Of a stretch of DNA of 64,000 bases, positions 20,000 to 29,178 are shown piece after piece. The number at the start of each line of letters is the position of its first letter. The stretch's first letter is position 1. Location of the stretch: positions 229,001 to 293,000 of the forward strand of contig NZ_CP101833.1 in assembly GCF_024498355.1 (NCBI RefSeq), given 5' to 3'. The position numbers were made by a program, and so were the translations under genes. Source of the DNA: Bacillus pumilus. GTDB taxonomy: Bacteria; Bacillota; Bacilli; Bacillales; Bacillaceae. The notes below the pieces were generated by a model, which was not told where the DNA came from, did not search any database, and saw only the letters and a list, made by a program, of their open reading frames with translations.

Positions 20000-21118
20000 T
20001 TATCCTTCTAGCACAAGGTCAAAATCGTCTTCTTCTTTCTGCTTCTGATCATGTTCGGGCTTTTGAGGCTCTTTTTTCTCAGAGAAATTTACAAGCAGGT
20101 TGGCGCCAATACCGATAACGAGTGCGCCAGTAAGAGCACCGATTAAATAAGCCCACCAGTTTCCAACTGAGAAGAACCCATATAGTCCACCAATTGGCGG
20201 CATGATGTCATGGACACCTAATAATGCAGCTACCCCGCTTCCAGCAGCACAAGCGACGACATTCAGCGGAATCAATTTCAAAGGATTGACGAGGGTAAAA
20301 GGAATCGCTCCTTCTGTAATGCCGATAATGCCCATGACCAAGCCGCCTCGTCCGGCTTCTCTAAAGGTTGGGGAGAAGTTGCGTTTTCGAATCAATGTCG
20401 CAAGTCCGTACCCAAGCGGCGGAATGACAATCGCAATATTGACGAGAATAGCAGGGAGGTAAACACCTGACAGGAAAAGGGCGTTACCAGCCATCCAAGC
20501 GGATTTATTTACCGGTCCGCCAAGATCGAATCCAATCATCGCGCCTAAAATCAAAGCGAGCGCGAGTGTGCTTGTTCCGTCAGCGACCATGCCTTTGATC
20601 CATTCAATTAATGCCGTGTTCAAAGCGCCTAATGGCCCGCCCAGCAGAACGGACATGAGAAGTCCGGTTAAGCCAACGGTAATGAGCGGCAGGATGAGCA
20701 GAGGGACGAGCCCTGCTGCAGAGCCTTGTATTTGAATTTTTCTTTTCACAAAAAGAGCAACATATCCTGCGAAGAATCCTGCAATGACGGCACCAATAAA
20801 TCCAGCATTTGTTGAGCTGGCGAGGGCACCGCCGATAAAACCGGCCGCAAGACCTGATTTATCCGCAATCGAATAGGCGATAAATCCAGCGAGCAGGACG
20901 TTCATTAAGCCAATACCTGTCCAGCCAACCTGCTCCATTAAATAGGCGCCGTGTAAAATGCCGCCAGCATCCTTATAGGTGTTTAAATCTGAAACACCAA
21001 ACCCTAACCCGACTAGTTTTGCTAAACCAACGATAAGTGAGGCACCGATGATCACAGGAAGAATATAAGAAATACCGGTCATGAGATGGCCTTCAATGAC
21101 TTTTAATTTTGCTTTCAT
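20000..21118 (-). CDS. PTS fructose/mannosylglycerate-type EIIC
   Basis: A 372-residue membrane permease component of the fructose-family PTS with about eight to ten helices. The conserved GITEGAIPF lies at about residues 264-272 and GFDLGGPVNKSAW at about 203-215. The charged C-terminal tail (EKKEPQKPEHDQKQKEEDD) is probably cytoplasmic. In E. coli MngA the A, B and C domains are one polypeptide; here they are three genes. Start 21118 follows AAAGGAG by about nine bases; an ATG nine codons earlier contains that site. Confidence 0.9.
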   Translation of the reverse strand: MKAKLKVIEGHLMTGISYILPVIIGASLIVGLAKLVGLGFGVSDLNTYKDAGGILHGAYLMEQVGWTGIGLMNVLLAGFIAYSIADKSGLAAGFIGGALASSTNAGFIGAVIAGFFAGYVALFVKRKIQIQGSAAGLVPLLILPLITVGLTGLLMSVLLGGPLGALNTALIEWIKGMVADGTSTLALALILGAMIGFDLGGPVNKSAWMAGNALFLSGVYLPAILVNIAIVIPPLGYGLATLIRKRNFSPTFREAGRGGLVMGIIGITEGAIPFTLVNPLKLIPLNVVACAAGSGVAALLGVHDIMPPIGGLYGFFSVGNWWAYLIGALTGALVIGIGANLLVNFSEKKEPQKPEHDQKQKEEDDFDLVLEG

Positions 21119-21154
21119 TTTGCTTTGCTCCTTTCTATATGGCATTGCTCACGT

Positions 21155-21484
21155 TTATTGAGATTCAGATTTTTTCTTTTCAACAAGTGCTACGGCTTTT
21201 GTGATGATTTGCTCGGCATTTTTTAAGGCGCGTCCGATCTCGACACGTACTGTGGGAATGCCTGAGAAGCGTTCTGCATCGTTGATATGCTGATTGGAGG
21301 CAATGATACAAAGGTCTGCCTGTCTTGCTTCCTCTGCTGTAATGCCATTCACCTGTCCCATAATTCCTTGCTGCTCGATTTTGATCTCGTGTCCGAGCTG
21401 TTTACCTGCATTCTCTAATGCTTTTGCTGCCATTGGTGTATGAGCTAACCCTGCTGGACATGAAGTGACACCGACAATTTTCAT
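21155..21484 (-). CDS. PTS fructose-type EIIB
   Basis: A 109-residue soluble EIIB(Fru). Phospho-acceptor Cys9 lies in VTSCPAGLAHTPMAA, the family signature. It passes phosphate from the EIIA protein to the sugar imported by the downstream EIIC. Its ATG overlaps the stop of the EIIA gene by four bases (ATGA), indicating coupled translation and equimolar production. Confidence 0.92.
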   Translation of the reverse strand: MKIVGVTSCPAGLAHTPMAAKALENAGKQLGHEIKIEQQGIMGQVNGITAEEARQADLCIIASNQHINDAERFSGIPTVRVEIGRALKNAEQIITKAVALVEKKKSESQ

Positions 21485-21939
21485 TGTGTAATCCCCTCTT
21501 TCAATTGTTGTTCAATGACTTCGTAATAATAGTCAGCTGTTTGACCAGGTTGAATCTTTTCGATGAAAGCAGGCTCCATTAAGCTAGTGGCAATGCCTGA
21601 CAGTAGTTTCAGATGCGTGACATTTGCCTCTTCTAGTGGAACCAGCAGTGTAAATAAATAGCTCGTCGGTAAATCGTCGAAGCTTCCCCATTCAACGGGC
21701 TGTTCAAGTTCTAAAAAGAGAAGTGAAGCCGTTTGTACAGTGGAGCTTTTTGTATGAGGAATGGCAAAGCCTTGCTGAAGTCCTGTTGAGACTTCGTCTT
21801 CGCGTTTCAACAAATCTGCTAATAACCTCGACTGATCGTTTGTAATATGAAGGTCTTCAGCTTTCTCGGAAATGTATTGTAAAATCTCATTCTTTGATTG
21901 ACCGTTTACTTGTGTGAAAACATGATCTTTTTGGAACAA
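21481..21939 (-). CDS. PTS fructose/mannitol-type EIIA
   Basis: A 152-residue EIIA(Fru/Mtl) domain protein with phospho-His62 in GFAIPHTKS. It is the first gene of the alpha-mannoside PTS operon. The frame stays open to 22002, but the likely start is TTG at 21939, preceded by GAGAAGGGA: the upstream part overlaps a cre site and probable -10 element and so should lie before or at the transcription start. Phosphorylated by HPr. Confidence 0.88.
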   Translation of the reverse strand: MFQKDHVFTQVNGQSKNEILQYISEKAEDLHITNDQSRLLADLLKREDEVSTGLQQGFAIPHTKSSTVQTASLLFLELEQPVEWGSFDDLPTSYLFTLLVPLEEANVTHLKLLSGIATSLMEPAFIEKIQPGQTADYYYEVIEQQLKEGITQ

Positions 21940-21961
21940 GCTGATCCCTTCTCTCTTGTTT

Positions 21962-21975
21962 GTTAAGCGCTTACA
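21962..21975 (-). promoter_or_regulatory. CcpA cre site of mng operon
   Basis: gttaagcgcttaca matches the cre consensus at 12 of 14 positions. It lies at the predicted transcription start of the minus-strand PTS operon, so glucose repression is expected. Confidence 0.65.
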
Positions 21976-21980
21976 AGTTG

Positions 21981-21986
21981 ATTGTA
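21981..21986 (-). promoter_or_regulatory. Probable -10 box of mng operon
   Basis: TACAAT on the minus strand, one mismatch to TATAAT, without a good -35. That is the pattern expected of a promoter needing an activator such as the PRD regulator at the operon's end. Confidence 0.4.
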
Positions 21987-22181
21987 ATGTACTTTTCGAC
22001 ATGGTTAAATAGCATCATTTTCCGTTTGAAATGGCAAAAAGTTTATGAGGCAATAAGTCTTGCTGTCTGATTATCTCAAATCCTAGCTTAAAACGAGTTT
22101 AATTATGTGAAAAACAGATTCTACTAAATGTCTTTCTGTGATATTCTTCCAAGGTATCGTAAAAGATAAGGGGGTCTTTTC

Positions 22182-24848
22182 ATGTTCAAAAAGCAGGTCA
22201 AATCCTGTGTGATGGTACTCATGGCCATCATTTTATGTATGGCAGCATTACCTGGATACGAGGCAGCAGCTGCCAGTAAAGGAACAAATGTCAATGAAGC
22301 CATTGGATTGAAAAATGGTGAAGTCATCTCAGGTGCATTACAGAATGAAAAGGAAGAGTCATGGTATCAAATTACGCCACCTGCACAAGAGGTGGCAAAA
22401 CATACGCATATGAAAATTTCTGTAAAAAGCAAACAAATGTTGTCCATATCGGTCTATCCAAGTAAGGACAGAGCGATGAAGGATGACACTTATTCCAGAT
22501 ATCGTGTGGACACAGCAAGCGGAGAGACAGAGATCGACTTCCCGCATGCATGGTCAGGTCCTTACTTTGTCAAAGTGCTCTATTTAGGTTCGGAGGAAGA
22601 CAGCCGTGATGTGGAAGAGGATGCGGCATATACAATCGGGTATAAAGGAGCCAATCTTCCGCCATCTGAACCGATTTTTCCTGAAGAAGAAGAGCCTGGA
22701 ATCATTATTATTGAGAAAAAGTATGGGCGTGAAATCCTTCAATCCATTCGTACGATCGAAGATAAACGTTTCAATGAAACAGCAGATGGTCAGAAGCTCG
22801 CTCGTTTGCTTCAAAAAACAAAGCCGTTTCTCAAATCGAAGCTGATCAAACATCAAAAAGAGCAGCAAAAGGTATACAATCATCTGCTTACATTAAAATC
22901 ACTGCTAAGTGACATAGAGAAAAATGGTGCATTCAGCGGTCATATCGTCACAGAGAAAGAACAACAGGCGATCCGCTCCCTTTTTAATATGCTCAAAGAG
23001 GCAAGTCCGGCATATTTAAAGAAGGAATTAGAAGCAGTGAGTCAAAAAATTGGAATCGATCAGCTTGAAGGAAAATCGGTCGGTTATGTACTAGAGAAGC
23101 AAAAGCTTGTAAAAGAAGAAAAGGTCAAAACGAACAAAATCATTTTTAAATTAAAGGATGGCCAAACGCTTCAATCAGCGAAAAAGAAGATGAAAAGCTA
23201 TGGAATCCAAGAAAATCGTGTGACATCGCAGTCAGTGAGTCCTTTATTTAAAGGAATGTATGTCTATGATGTGCCAGCAGGGCAAGGATCAGCTGGAAAG
23301 ACACTAAAAGCAGGCAAAGCCGTCATCAAAAGCACTGCAAGAAAGCTGTCCAGCATGCCGAATGTTGAATTTGCAGAGCCTGTGCAAACCTATCGTGCGT
23401 TTAGCAATGATGTGCAGTATAGTTACCAGTGGCCGCTGAAAAACAGTGCACAAAACAGCGGGAAAAAAGGCGCCGATGTGAAGTTTGAACAAATGAATAC
23501 ACTAATTGGCACAAGCAAAATGAAGCAAACGTTAATTGCTGTTGTGGATACAGGTGTCGACAGCCGTTTGACAGATTTAAGCGGAACCGTTCGTACGGAT
23601 TTAGGTGCGAATCTCATTGGACGAAATAAAGATGCGATTGATGACAATGGACACGGTACTCATGTAGCAGGCATCATTGCTGCAAAAGCCGATAATCATT
23701 ACTCGATGGCAGGGCTGAACCAACATACGGGCATTATTCCGGTCAAGGTGCTGGATGCCTATGGATTTGGAGATACAGAGCATATTGCTCTTGGGATCAA
23801 GCATGCGGTGGACAAAGGCGCAAAGGTCATCAACATGAGTCTTGGCGGCTACTACAGCAGGGTCATTGAATATGCCATGAACTATGCTGCACAAAAGAAT
23901 GTACTAGTGGTCGTGGCGAGCGGAAATGATGGCATTCCAGAAATGGGCTATCCTGCGACTTCAAAATACGCAATGGCGGTTGGCGCAAGCAACCGCATGG
24001 ATATTGCCGCTGAGTTCTCAAGCTATGGCAAAGGACTGAGCATGTCTGCACCGGGTTCTGATATTCCAAGCTTAATGCCGGATGGGAATGTCTCCTACCT
24101 TAGCGGGACATCAATGGCTACACCATATGTTGCAGCAGCAGCAGGATTACTGCTTTCTAAAAATCCATCCTTAAAACCAAATCAAGTGAGGAATATTTTG
24201 CAAAGTACAGCCGATGATATTTCCTTTACATCTGTTGATGGAAAAGATGACGTTTTCTATGACGAAAACGAGGAGCCAATTGTCGATCCGAAAATTCCGG
24301 GTATCGATTGGATGACAGGACATGGCAGACTGAATGCATTTGCCGCATTAAGTGCTGTTGAACTGAATGCATCTGTCAACAAAGTAGAGGATCAGCATCA
24401 AAAGGTGACAGGAAAAGCGAAAGCAGGTGCTGCTATTTCTGTGTATAGAGGCAAGACATTACTCGGAAAAGGCACGGCAAGCAAAAAGGGAACCTTTAGT
24501 GTGAAGATCAAGCATCAGAACAAAAACAAAGTGCTGCACATCAAGATTTCTAAAGGAAAGGCCGCGACTTCTCTCAAAACAGTCGTGAAAAAGGGCAAAG
24601 CACCTGCTAAGCCGAAGGTAGGTAAAGTAACGGTCAAAAGTAAAACGGTCAAAGGGACTGCGGGTGCAGGCTTGACCATTAAAGTGAAAAACAAATCAAA
24701 GAAAGTCATCAAAACGGTGAAAACCAATAGTAAGGGTGCATTTACTGCCCAAATCAAGCCGCAAAAAGCAAAAACCGTCTTATACGTGACAGCTTCCGAT
24801 GTGAGAAAAAGAGAAAGTAAAGCGGTGAAAGTTGTCGTGAAAAAATAG
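22182..24848 (+). CDS. Secreted subtilisin-like serine protease, large
   Basis: An 888-residue secreted S8 protease. A signal peptide (about 1-29) is followed by a pre-peptidase-like beta domain (about 40-160), a helical linker, an I9-like propeptide region (about 310-400) and the catalytic domain, with D456 (VVDTGVD), H491 (NGHGTH) and S644 (SGTSMATP). After the protease domain come two Ig-like modules (about 730-888) very rich in lysine. AAGGGGG precedes the ATG. It is larger than Epr and different in layout from Vpr or Bpr. Probably extracellular or wall-bound. Confidence 0.88.
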   Translation: MFKKQVKSCVMVLMAIILCMAALPGYEAAAASKGTNVNEAIGLKNGEVISGALQNEKEESWYQITPPAQEVAKHTHMKISVKSKQMLSISVYPSKDRAMKDDTYSRYRVDTASGETEIDFPHAWSGPYFVKVLYLGSEEDSRDVEEDAAYTIGYKGANLPPSEPIFPEEEEPGIIIIEKKYGREILQSIRTIEDKRFNETADGQKLARLLQKTKPFLKSKLIKHQKEQQKVYNHLLTLKSLLSDIEKNGAFSGHIVTEKEQQAIRSLFNMLKEASPAYLKKELEAVSQKIGIDQLEGKSVGYVLEKQKLVKEEKVKTNKIIFKLKDGQTLQSAKKKMKSYGIQENRVTSQSVSPLFKGMYVYDVPAGQGSAGKTLKAGKAVIKSTARKLSSMPNVEFAEPVQTYRAFSNDVQYSYQWPLKNSAQNSGKKGADVKFEQMNTLIGTSKMKQTLIAVVDTGVDSRLTDLSGTVRTDLGANLIGRNKDAIDDNGHGTHVAGIIAAKADNHYSMAGLNQHTGIIPVKVLDAYGFGDTEHIALGIKHAVDKGAKVINMSLGGYYSRVIEYAMNYAAQKNVLVVVASGNDGIPEMGYPATSKYAMAVGASNRMDIAAEFSSYGKGLSMSAPGSDIPSLMPDGNVSYLSGTSMATPYVAAAAGLLLSKNPSLKPNQVRNILQSTADDISFTSVDGKDDVFYDENEEPIVDPKIPGIDWMTGHGRLNAFAALSAVELNASVNKVEDQHQKVTGKAKAGAAISVYRGKTLLGKGTASKKGTFSVKIKHQNKNKVLHIKISKGKAATSLKTVVKKGKAPAKPKVGKVTVKSKTVKGTAGAGLTIKVKNKSKKVIKTVKTNSKGAFTAQIKPQKAKTVLYVTASDVRKRESKAVKVVVKK

Positions 24849-24856
24849 CTTAAGTG

Positions 24857-24886
24857 CTTCCCTTTCTAAAAAGGGAAGTTTTTTTG
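24857..24886 (+). terminator. Terminator after large subtilase gene
   Basis: The stem cttccctt / aagggaag is followed by seven Ts. Confidence 0.85.
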
Positions 24887-24955
24887 GTTTGTTACTGGAA
24901 AAATACCAATTACTGTCGATAGTAATAAAGTAGGAAAAAAAAGGAGGATTTATAG

Positions 24956-25441
24956 ATGAAAAAAATCATGTTTGCATTCTTTCTATCATTGCTTCTCGTA
25001 TTCCCAAGCTTTGCACATGCAGAGGAAACAGGAGCAGTACCAGCATCTGTACAAGTAACAAGTGTCACAGCAGCAGATGGTGGAAAGGTGAATTACGGAT
25101 CTGGCAGCAAGTATCGAGTGGGTTCCTATCATCCAGCTGTTTTTAAAGGAACATTAAAAGATACGAACGGAAACCTCATGGCTAATCAGCCAATCCAGCT
25201 TTATTTTGAAGCAGCCATCAAATCATTGGCCCAAACAGCGACAGGCACAACGGATGAGAATGGACAATTTTCACTGACGATCCAAGTTCCTTCAGGTGCA
25301 GGCTACCGTACGTACAACAATGCAGGCTGGTCTACACATTATTACGATATCGTTCCAGTGACGTTCACTTCAAACGACATCAAGCTTTCTTCAAATGTCA
25401 CAAGTGTGTATCATTTGGCATATACATTACGCAATCGTTAA
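24956..25441 (+). CDS. Small secreted Ig-like domain protein
   Basis: A 161-residue protein with a clear Sec signal peptide (cleavage after AHA, about residue 22) and one beta-rich, Ig-like/carboxypeptidase-regulatory-like domain (FKGTLKDTNGNLMANQPIQL, TDENGQFSLTI). No catalytic residues are seen. It starts behind AAAGGAGG. It follows the large protease gene across a terminator, so it probably has its own promoter. A structural or surface-binding role is possible; I know of no named homologue. Confidence 0.75.
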   Translation: MKKIMFAFFLSLLLVFPSFAHAEETGAVPASVQVTSVTAADGGKVNYGSGSKYRVGSYHPAVFKGTLKDTNGNLMANQPIQLYFEAAIKSLAQTATGTTDENGQFSLTIQVPSGAGYRTYNNAGWSTHYYDIVPVTFTSNDIKLSSNVTSVYHLAYTLRNR

Positions 25442-25450
25442 TACGGTAAA

Positions 25451-25485
25451 AAAAGACGACTTGGCTGCAGCCTTGTCGTTTTTTT
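25451..25485 (+). terminator. Terminator after small secreted protein
   Basis: The hairpin acgac-ttggct / gcagcc-ttgtcgt is followed by Ts. Confidence 0.7.
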
Positions 25486-25526
25486 CATAGAAAAAGATGT
25501 CAGCTAGTGACATCCTGAACCTGGTG

Positions 25527-26930
25527 CTAGACACCAGGTTCTTCTCGTTTTTTGCGAATCCAAGCCGTCACGTAATATGCAGCATAGCAGAGCGCGATGA
25601 AAGGAATGCCGCAGATGAGGGCAATCCGCTGATTTGGATCAAAGGCAATGCCGATCACAGATGCAAGGCACAGGAAGAAGGCAGCAATCGGAACCACTGG
25701 ATAGAGCGGGGTTCGAAAGGATAAATCATGCAGCTGTCCGCCATCCTGTAAAAATTTTTTCCGAAACATGAACTGTGAGGCAGCAATCCCCATCCAGACC
25801 ACAACAACGGCCAGTCCAGAGATCGAAACAAGAACAAGATACACCGTTTCCGGTGCGATGACACTCGATAGCAAAGAGAGAATACCGCCGATCATACTTA
25901 AAATGAGTGCATTCAAAGGAATTCCCTTTGATGTCAATTTCGCTAGCTTCTTAGGCAGTGTCCGTTCCTCAGAAAGTGACCAGAGCATGCGAGATGACGC
26001 GTACAGTCCCGAGTTGGCGGCTGATAAGATCGCCGTCAGAATGACAAAATTCATGAAATCTGCAGCATAAGGAATACCGATCCGATCAAAAACCACGACA
26101 AATGGACTTTTGATCACCCCGGCTTCTTCCACTGGAATCAAGCCGGCTAAAACAATGATCGTTCCGACGAAAAACAGGACGAGACGCAGCACGGTCGTTC
26201 GAATCGCCCGCGGGATGGTCTCATCTGGATTGACGCTTTCACCCGCAGCAATGCCAATTAATTCAGTACCCGAAAAAGCAAAATTGACGGCAAGCATGGT
26301 CATTAAAATCGGTAAAAATCCGTTTGGGAAAAGTCCGCCTTCTCCAGTAAAGTTAGAAAAGAACGGAGCGGCCTCGCCACCTTTTAATGGAATCAAGCCA
26401 AACATTGCAGCTCCGCCAAGAATAATAAAGAGAATGATCGCCATCACTTTAATACTAGAAAACCAAAACTCTGATTCTGCAAAGAATTTGACTGTAAATG
26501 CATTAAGTAAAAAGATGATAAGAGCAAAAACACCACTCCACATCCAAACCGATGTGTCTGGGAACCAGCGCTGCATTAAAAGTCCTGCCGCTGTAAATTC
26601 CGAACCAAGTGCGACTGTCCACGTCAGCCAGTAAAGCCAAGCGACCGTATAGCCCGTGCCAGGACCAATGTATTTTGTTGCATACGTATGAAAAGCCCCT
26701 GTAACCGGCATTGCGACAGACAGCTCACCTAAACAGAGCATCACAAGATACACAATTAATGCCCCGACAAGATAGGCAAGAATCGTTCCTGCAGGTCCCG
26801 CTTGGCTGATGGTATACCCTGAGCTTAAAAAGAGCCCTGTTCCAATGACGCCGCCTAACGAAAGCATGAACAGGTGCCGGCTCGTCATTTTTCGTTGATA
26901 TTGTTGTGACTGATCTTTTGCTTGTTCCAT
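25527..26930 (-). CDS. mmuP: S-methylmethionine permease (MmuP-like)
   Basis: A 467-residue APC-superfamily permease with twelve predicted helices; [22 protein letters not shown] is the characteristic first helix. It lies 46 bases after mmuM on the same strand. The same pairing occurs in B. subtilis (YbgF with YbgG), where it is read as uptake plus use of S-methylmethionine. The substrate is inferred from that pairing. It is the second gene of the operon. Confidence 0.82.
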   Translation of the reverse strand: MEQAKDQSQQYQRKMTSRHLFMLSLGGVIGTGLFLSSGYTISQAGPAGTILAYLVGALIVYLVMLCLGELSVAMPVTGAFHTYATKYIGPGTGYTVAWLYWLTWTVALGSEFTAAGLLMQRWFPDTSVWMWSGVFALIIFLLNAFTVKFFAESEFWFSSIKVMAIILFIILGGAAMFGLIPLKGGEAAPFFSNFTGEGGLFPNGFLPILMTMLAVNFAFSGTELIGIAAGESVNPDETIPRAIRTTVLRLVLFFVGTIIVLAGLIPVEEAGVIKSPFVVVFDRIGIPYAADFMNFVILTAILSAANSGLYASSRMLWSLSEERTLPKKLAKLTSKGIPLNALILSMIGGILSLLSSVIAPETVYLVLVSISGLAVVVVWMGIAASQFMFRKKFLQDGGQLHDLSFRTPLYPVVPIAAFFLCLASVIGIAFDPNQRIALICGIPFIALCYAAYYVTAWIRKKREEPGV

Positions 26931-26976
26931 GTCTTCCCGCCCTTTTGCTTAGAAGTATGTGAGTTGATTCATGTTG

Positions 26977-27915
26977 CTACGATGTTGTCCGTTTGAGGAT
27001 GTCAGTAATATCTTCTGGTGTCGTCCGGCAGCAGCCGCCGATGATGCGCGCGCCGTCTTTGTACCATTGATGCGCACATTCACCAAACGTATGATGAGAC
27101 GTATCTCCGCTCCATACCTTTTCTTTAGGATCGTATAATTCACCTGAGTTTGGATACACCACAATCGGTTTGCTCGTTCCCTTTTTCATCTCTTGAATGA
27201 GAGAAGAGATGAATTGCGGCGGTGTACAGTTCACGCCAACAGCAGCAATCTCTTCATACGGCTCAAGTGCTTGTACACATTCTCTCAGCAAATCACCTTC
27301 ACTAATGTGCAGGTCATCCTTTGCGCTGAAGGTGATCCAAGCATACACACCGCTGAATTCATCCCGCAGCAGTTTTGCGATGGCCGTTGCTTCAACCAGA
27401 CAAGGAATCGTTTCACACGCAAGAATATCTGCACCAGCCTCGACTAATGCCTGAATTCTTGGTCGGTGAAAATCAATGAGTGCCTGCTCTGTGAGTCCGT
27501 AATTTCCCTTATATTCTGAACCATCAGACAAATAAGCGCCGAATGGCCCCACAGATCCAGCGACAAAGGGTTTTGTCCTTCCTTCACGACGCGTTTCATC
27601 CTGCCAAAAAAGATCGCGTGCATCTTTCGCTAAAGTGACAGATCGTTTCATGAGTTCAATGGCTTCTTCTTTTGAATAGCCTTTTTCTGCGAAGCCATCA
27701 ATCGTTGTTTGGTAGCTGGCGGTTGTTGCACAGTCAGCACCCGCTTGGAAGTAGTCCAAATGTACTTGCTGAATCAATTCTGGCTGTTCAATGAGTATTT
27801 TGGCTGACCATAAACTGTCGTTTAAGTCACAGCCCTTTCGTTCAAGCTCCGTTGCAAGTGCGCCATCTAAAATCAAAGGTGCGTGAGCCTGTAAACGGCT
27901 TTGAATAGGGTTCAT
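26977..27915 (-). CDS. mmuM: Homocysteine S-methyltransferase
   Basis: A 312-residue homocysteine methyltransferase of the MmuM/YbgG type, which transfers a methyl group from S-methylmethionine to homocysteine to give methionine. Zinc-binding cysteines are visible at C230 (VGVNCTPP) and C295/C296 (IIGGCCRTTP). The N-terminal LILDGALATELERKG is typical. It is first in the operon with mmuP. AGGAGG precedes the ATG. No S-box riboswitch is evident upstream. Confidence 0.92.
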   Translation of the reverse strand: MNPIQSRLQAHAPLILDGALATELERKGCDLNDSLWSAKILIEQPELIQQVHLDYFQAGADCATTASYQTTIDGFAEKGYSKEEAIELMKRSVTLAKDARDLFWQDETRREGRTKPFVAGSVGPFGAYLSDGSEYKGNYGLTEQALIDFHRPRIQALVEAGADILACETIPCLVEATAIAKLLRDEFSGVYAWITFSAKDDLHISEGDLLRECVQALEPYEEIAAVGVNCTPPQFISSLIQEMKKGTSKPIVVYPNSGELYDPKEKVWSGDTSHHTFGECAHQWYKDGARIIGGCCRTTPEDITDILKRTTS

Positions 27916-27971
27916 AGGAATAGAACAACCTCCTTTTTTGATCGGAAATGATGGGTATGATATGAGGCAGT

Positions 27972-28000
27972 AGTTTAAATGACTAAAGTGTTTTTGTCAA
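27972..28000 (-). promoter_or_regulatory. Promoter of mmuMP
   Basis: On the minus strand TTGACA (28000-27995), 17 bases, then TAAACT (27977-27972). It is 57-85 bases upstream of mmuM. Confidence 0.7.
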
Positions 28001-28025
28001 GGAGAGGAAAAAGCATATCATGGCG

Positions 28026-28056
28026 GAAAAACCCTGAAAACAAGCGGGTTTTCGTG
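28026..28056. terminator. Hairpin between divergent mmuM and yitT-like genes
   Basis: Arms aaaaaccc / gggtttt lie between the two divergent promoters. It could insulate them or be a relic; neither transcript is expected to cross it. Confidence 0.4.
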
Positions 28057-28093
28057 CATAAACATGCAGTTAAAATAATAGAAAACCAAGTCA

Positions 28094-28122
28094 TTGACAG
28101 CCTCTAAAAAGAGATATATATT
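28094..28122 (+). promoter_or_regulatory. Promoter of YitT-family gene
   Basis: TTGACA (28094-28099), 17 bases, TATATT (28117-28122). It predicts a leader of about 120 bases. Confidence 0.8.
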
Positions 28123-28149
28123 ATGGAAAGGTTCATTTCAGAAAGCTTC

Positions 28150-28180
28150 ATCAAAAGGCGTTGTCTTTTGATTTTATTTT
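28150..28180 (+). promoter_or_regulatory. Attenuator-like hairpin in yitT leader
   Basis: Arms atcaaaag (28150-28157) and cttttgat (28165-28172) are followed by ttttatttt. A second small hairpin (ctttcgtgcagaaag) with a T run follows at about 28196-28222. No known riboswitch class is recognised. Confidence 0.45.
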
Positions 28181-28250
28181 GTCCAACGACAGTCTTCTTT
28201 CGTGCAGAAAGAGGGTTTTTTATATGCTTAAAAAAGGAGGAAAGAAGAAA

Positions 28251-29081
28251 ATGAAAAAATGTGTAAAAGATATTGCAATGATTCTTGTTGGTTCTTTTTT
28301 ATTTGCCGCAGCTGTGAACATGTTTGTCATTCCGCTTGAATTTGGTGAAGGCGGCGTAACGGGGCTGTCCATCATTTTTTATTATTTGTTTGAGATTGCA
28401 CCATGGCTGACGAATCTTGTGTTTAATGCCATCTTATTGCTGGTGGGGTATAAATTTTTGGACAAGAAGACGACGATTTACACAGTGGTTGCCGTCGCAA
28501 GTAACTCCCTATTTCTACACCTGACCACAACATGGGTCGTGAATGTACATGAATTGATCATTGGAGCCATTTTTGCAGGAATTATCATCGGTATTGGGAT
28601 TGGTCTTGTGCTAAGAGCAGGCGGTACAACGGCGGGTTCTGCCATTCTCGGAAGAATTGCCAACAAGTATTTAGACTGGAACGTGAGCTACGCCATCTTG
28701 TTCTTTGATCTCATCGTCGTATTTGCTTCCTATTTTATTATTGGTGCGGAAAAATTAATGTTTACCATTGTGATGCTTTACGTGGCCACAAAGGTGATGG
28801 ACTTCGTCATAGAAGGACTCAACACGAAAAAGGCGGTCACGATTATTTCTTCATGCAAAGATGATATTGCCGAAGAAATCAATCACACCCTTGACCGAGG
28901 CGTGACGATTTTAAACGGTCGCGGTCATTATTCAAAGGAATCGAAGGAAATTCTCTACGCTGTCATTCAAAAGCAAGAGCTCATGCGGTTAAAGAAAATT
29001 ATCAAGAAAATTGATCGAGACGCATTCGTTGTTGTCCATGATGTGCGGGATGTGTTTGGAGAAGGATTTGTGAATATATAA
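28251..29081 (+). CDS. YitT-family membrane protein (DUF161/DUF2179)
   Basis: A 276-residue protein with five to six membrane helices in the first about 190 residues and a cytoplasmic DUF2179 domain at the end (about 195-276, AVTIISSCKDDIAEEINHTL...). This is the layout of the Bacillus paralogues YitT, YqfU, YpjC, YvjA and YxkD, whose function is not settled. The ATG at 28251 lies ten bases after AAAAGGAGG, which fixes the start. It is preceded by a structured leader. Confidence 0.88.
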   Translation: MKKCVKDIAMILVGSFLFAAAVNMFVIPLEFGEGGVTGLSIIFYYLFEIAPWLTNLVFNAILLLVGYKFLDKKTTIYTVVAVASNSLFLHLTTTWVVNVHELIIGAIFAGIIIGIGIGLVLRAGGTTAGSAILGRIANKYLDWNVSYAILFFDLIVVFASYFIIGAEKLMFTIVMLYVATKVMDFVIEGLNTKKAVTIISSCKDDIAEEINHTLDRGVTILNGRGHYSKESKEILYAVIQKQELMRLKKIIKKIDRDAFVVVHDVRDVFGEGFVNI

Positions 29082-29088
29082 AAACGAA

Positions 29089-29113
29089 AAGACCCAAATC
29101 GGGTCTTTTTTTA
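29089..29113 (+). terminator. Terminator after yitT-like gene
   Basis: The stem aagaccc / gggtctt is followed by Ts. Confidence 0.85.
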
Positions 29114-29138
29114 TGCTTTATACCTCTTGTCACACAAT

Positions 29139-29159
29139 ACTATGTATTGTATAGTATAA
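29139..29159. promoter_or_regulatory. Probable PadR operator
   Basis: The imperfect palindrome atactatgtattgtatagtat lies 20 bases before the padR start. PadR-type regulators bind ATGT/ACAT-like dyads, so autoregulation is likely. Confidence 0.5.
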
Positions 29160-29178
29160 ATGGTTAGGAGTTGTAATC

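Noticed and set aside
27916..28010. S-box or T-box riboswitch before mmuM
   Set aside because: The distance from promoter to start is only about 55 bases and no conserved SAM-riboswitch or T-box motifs are seen.
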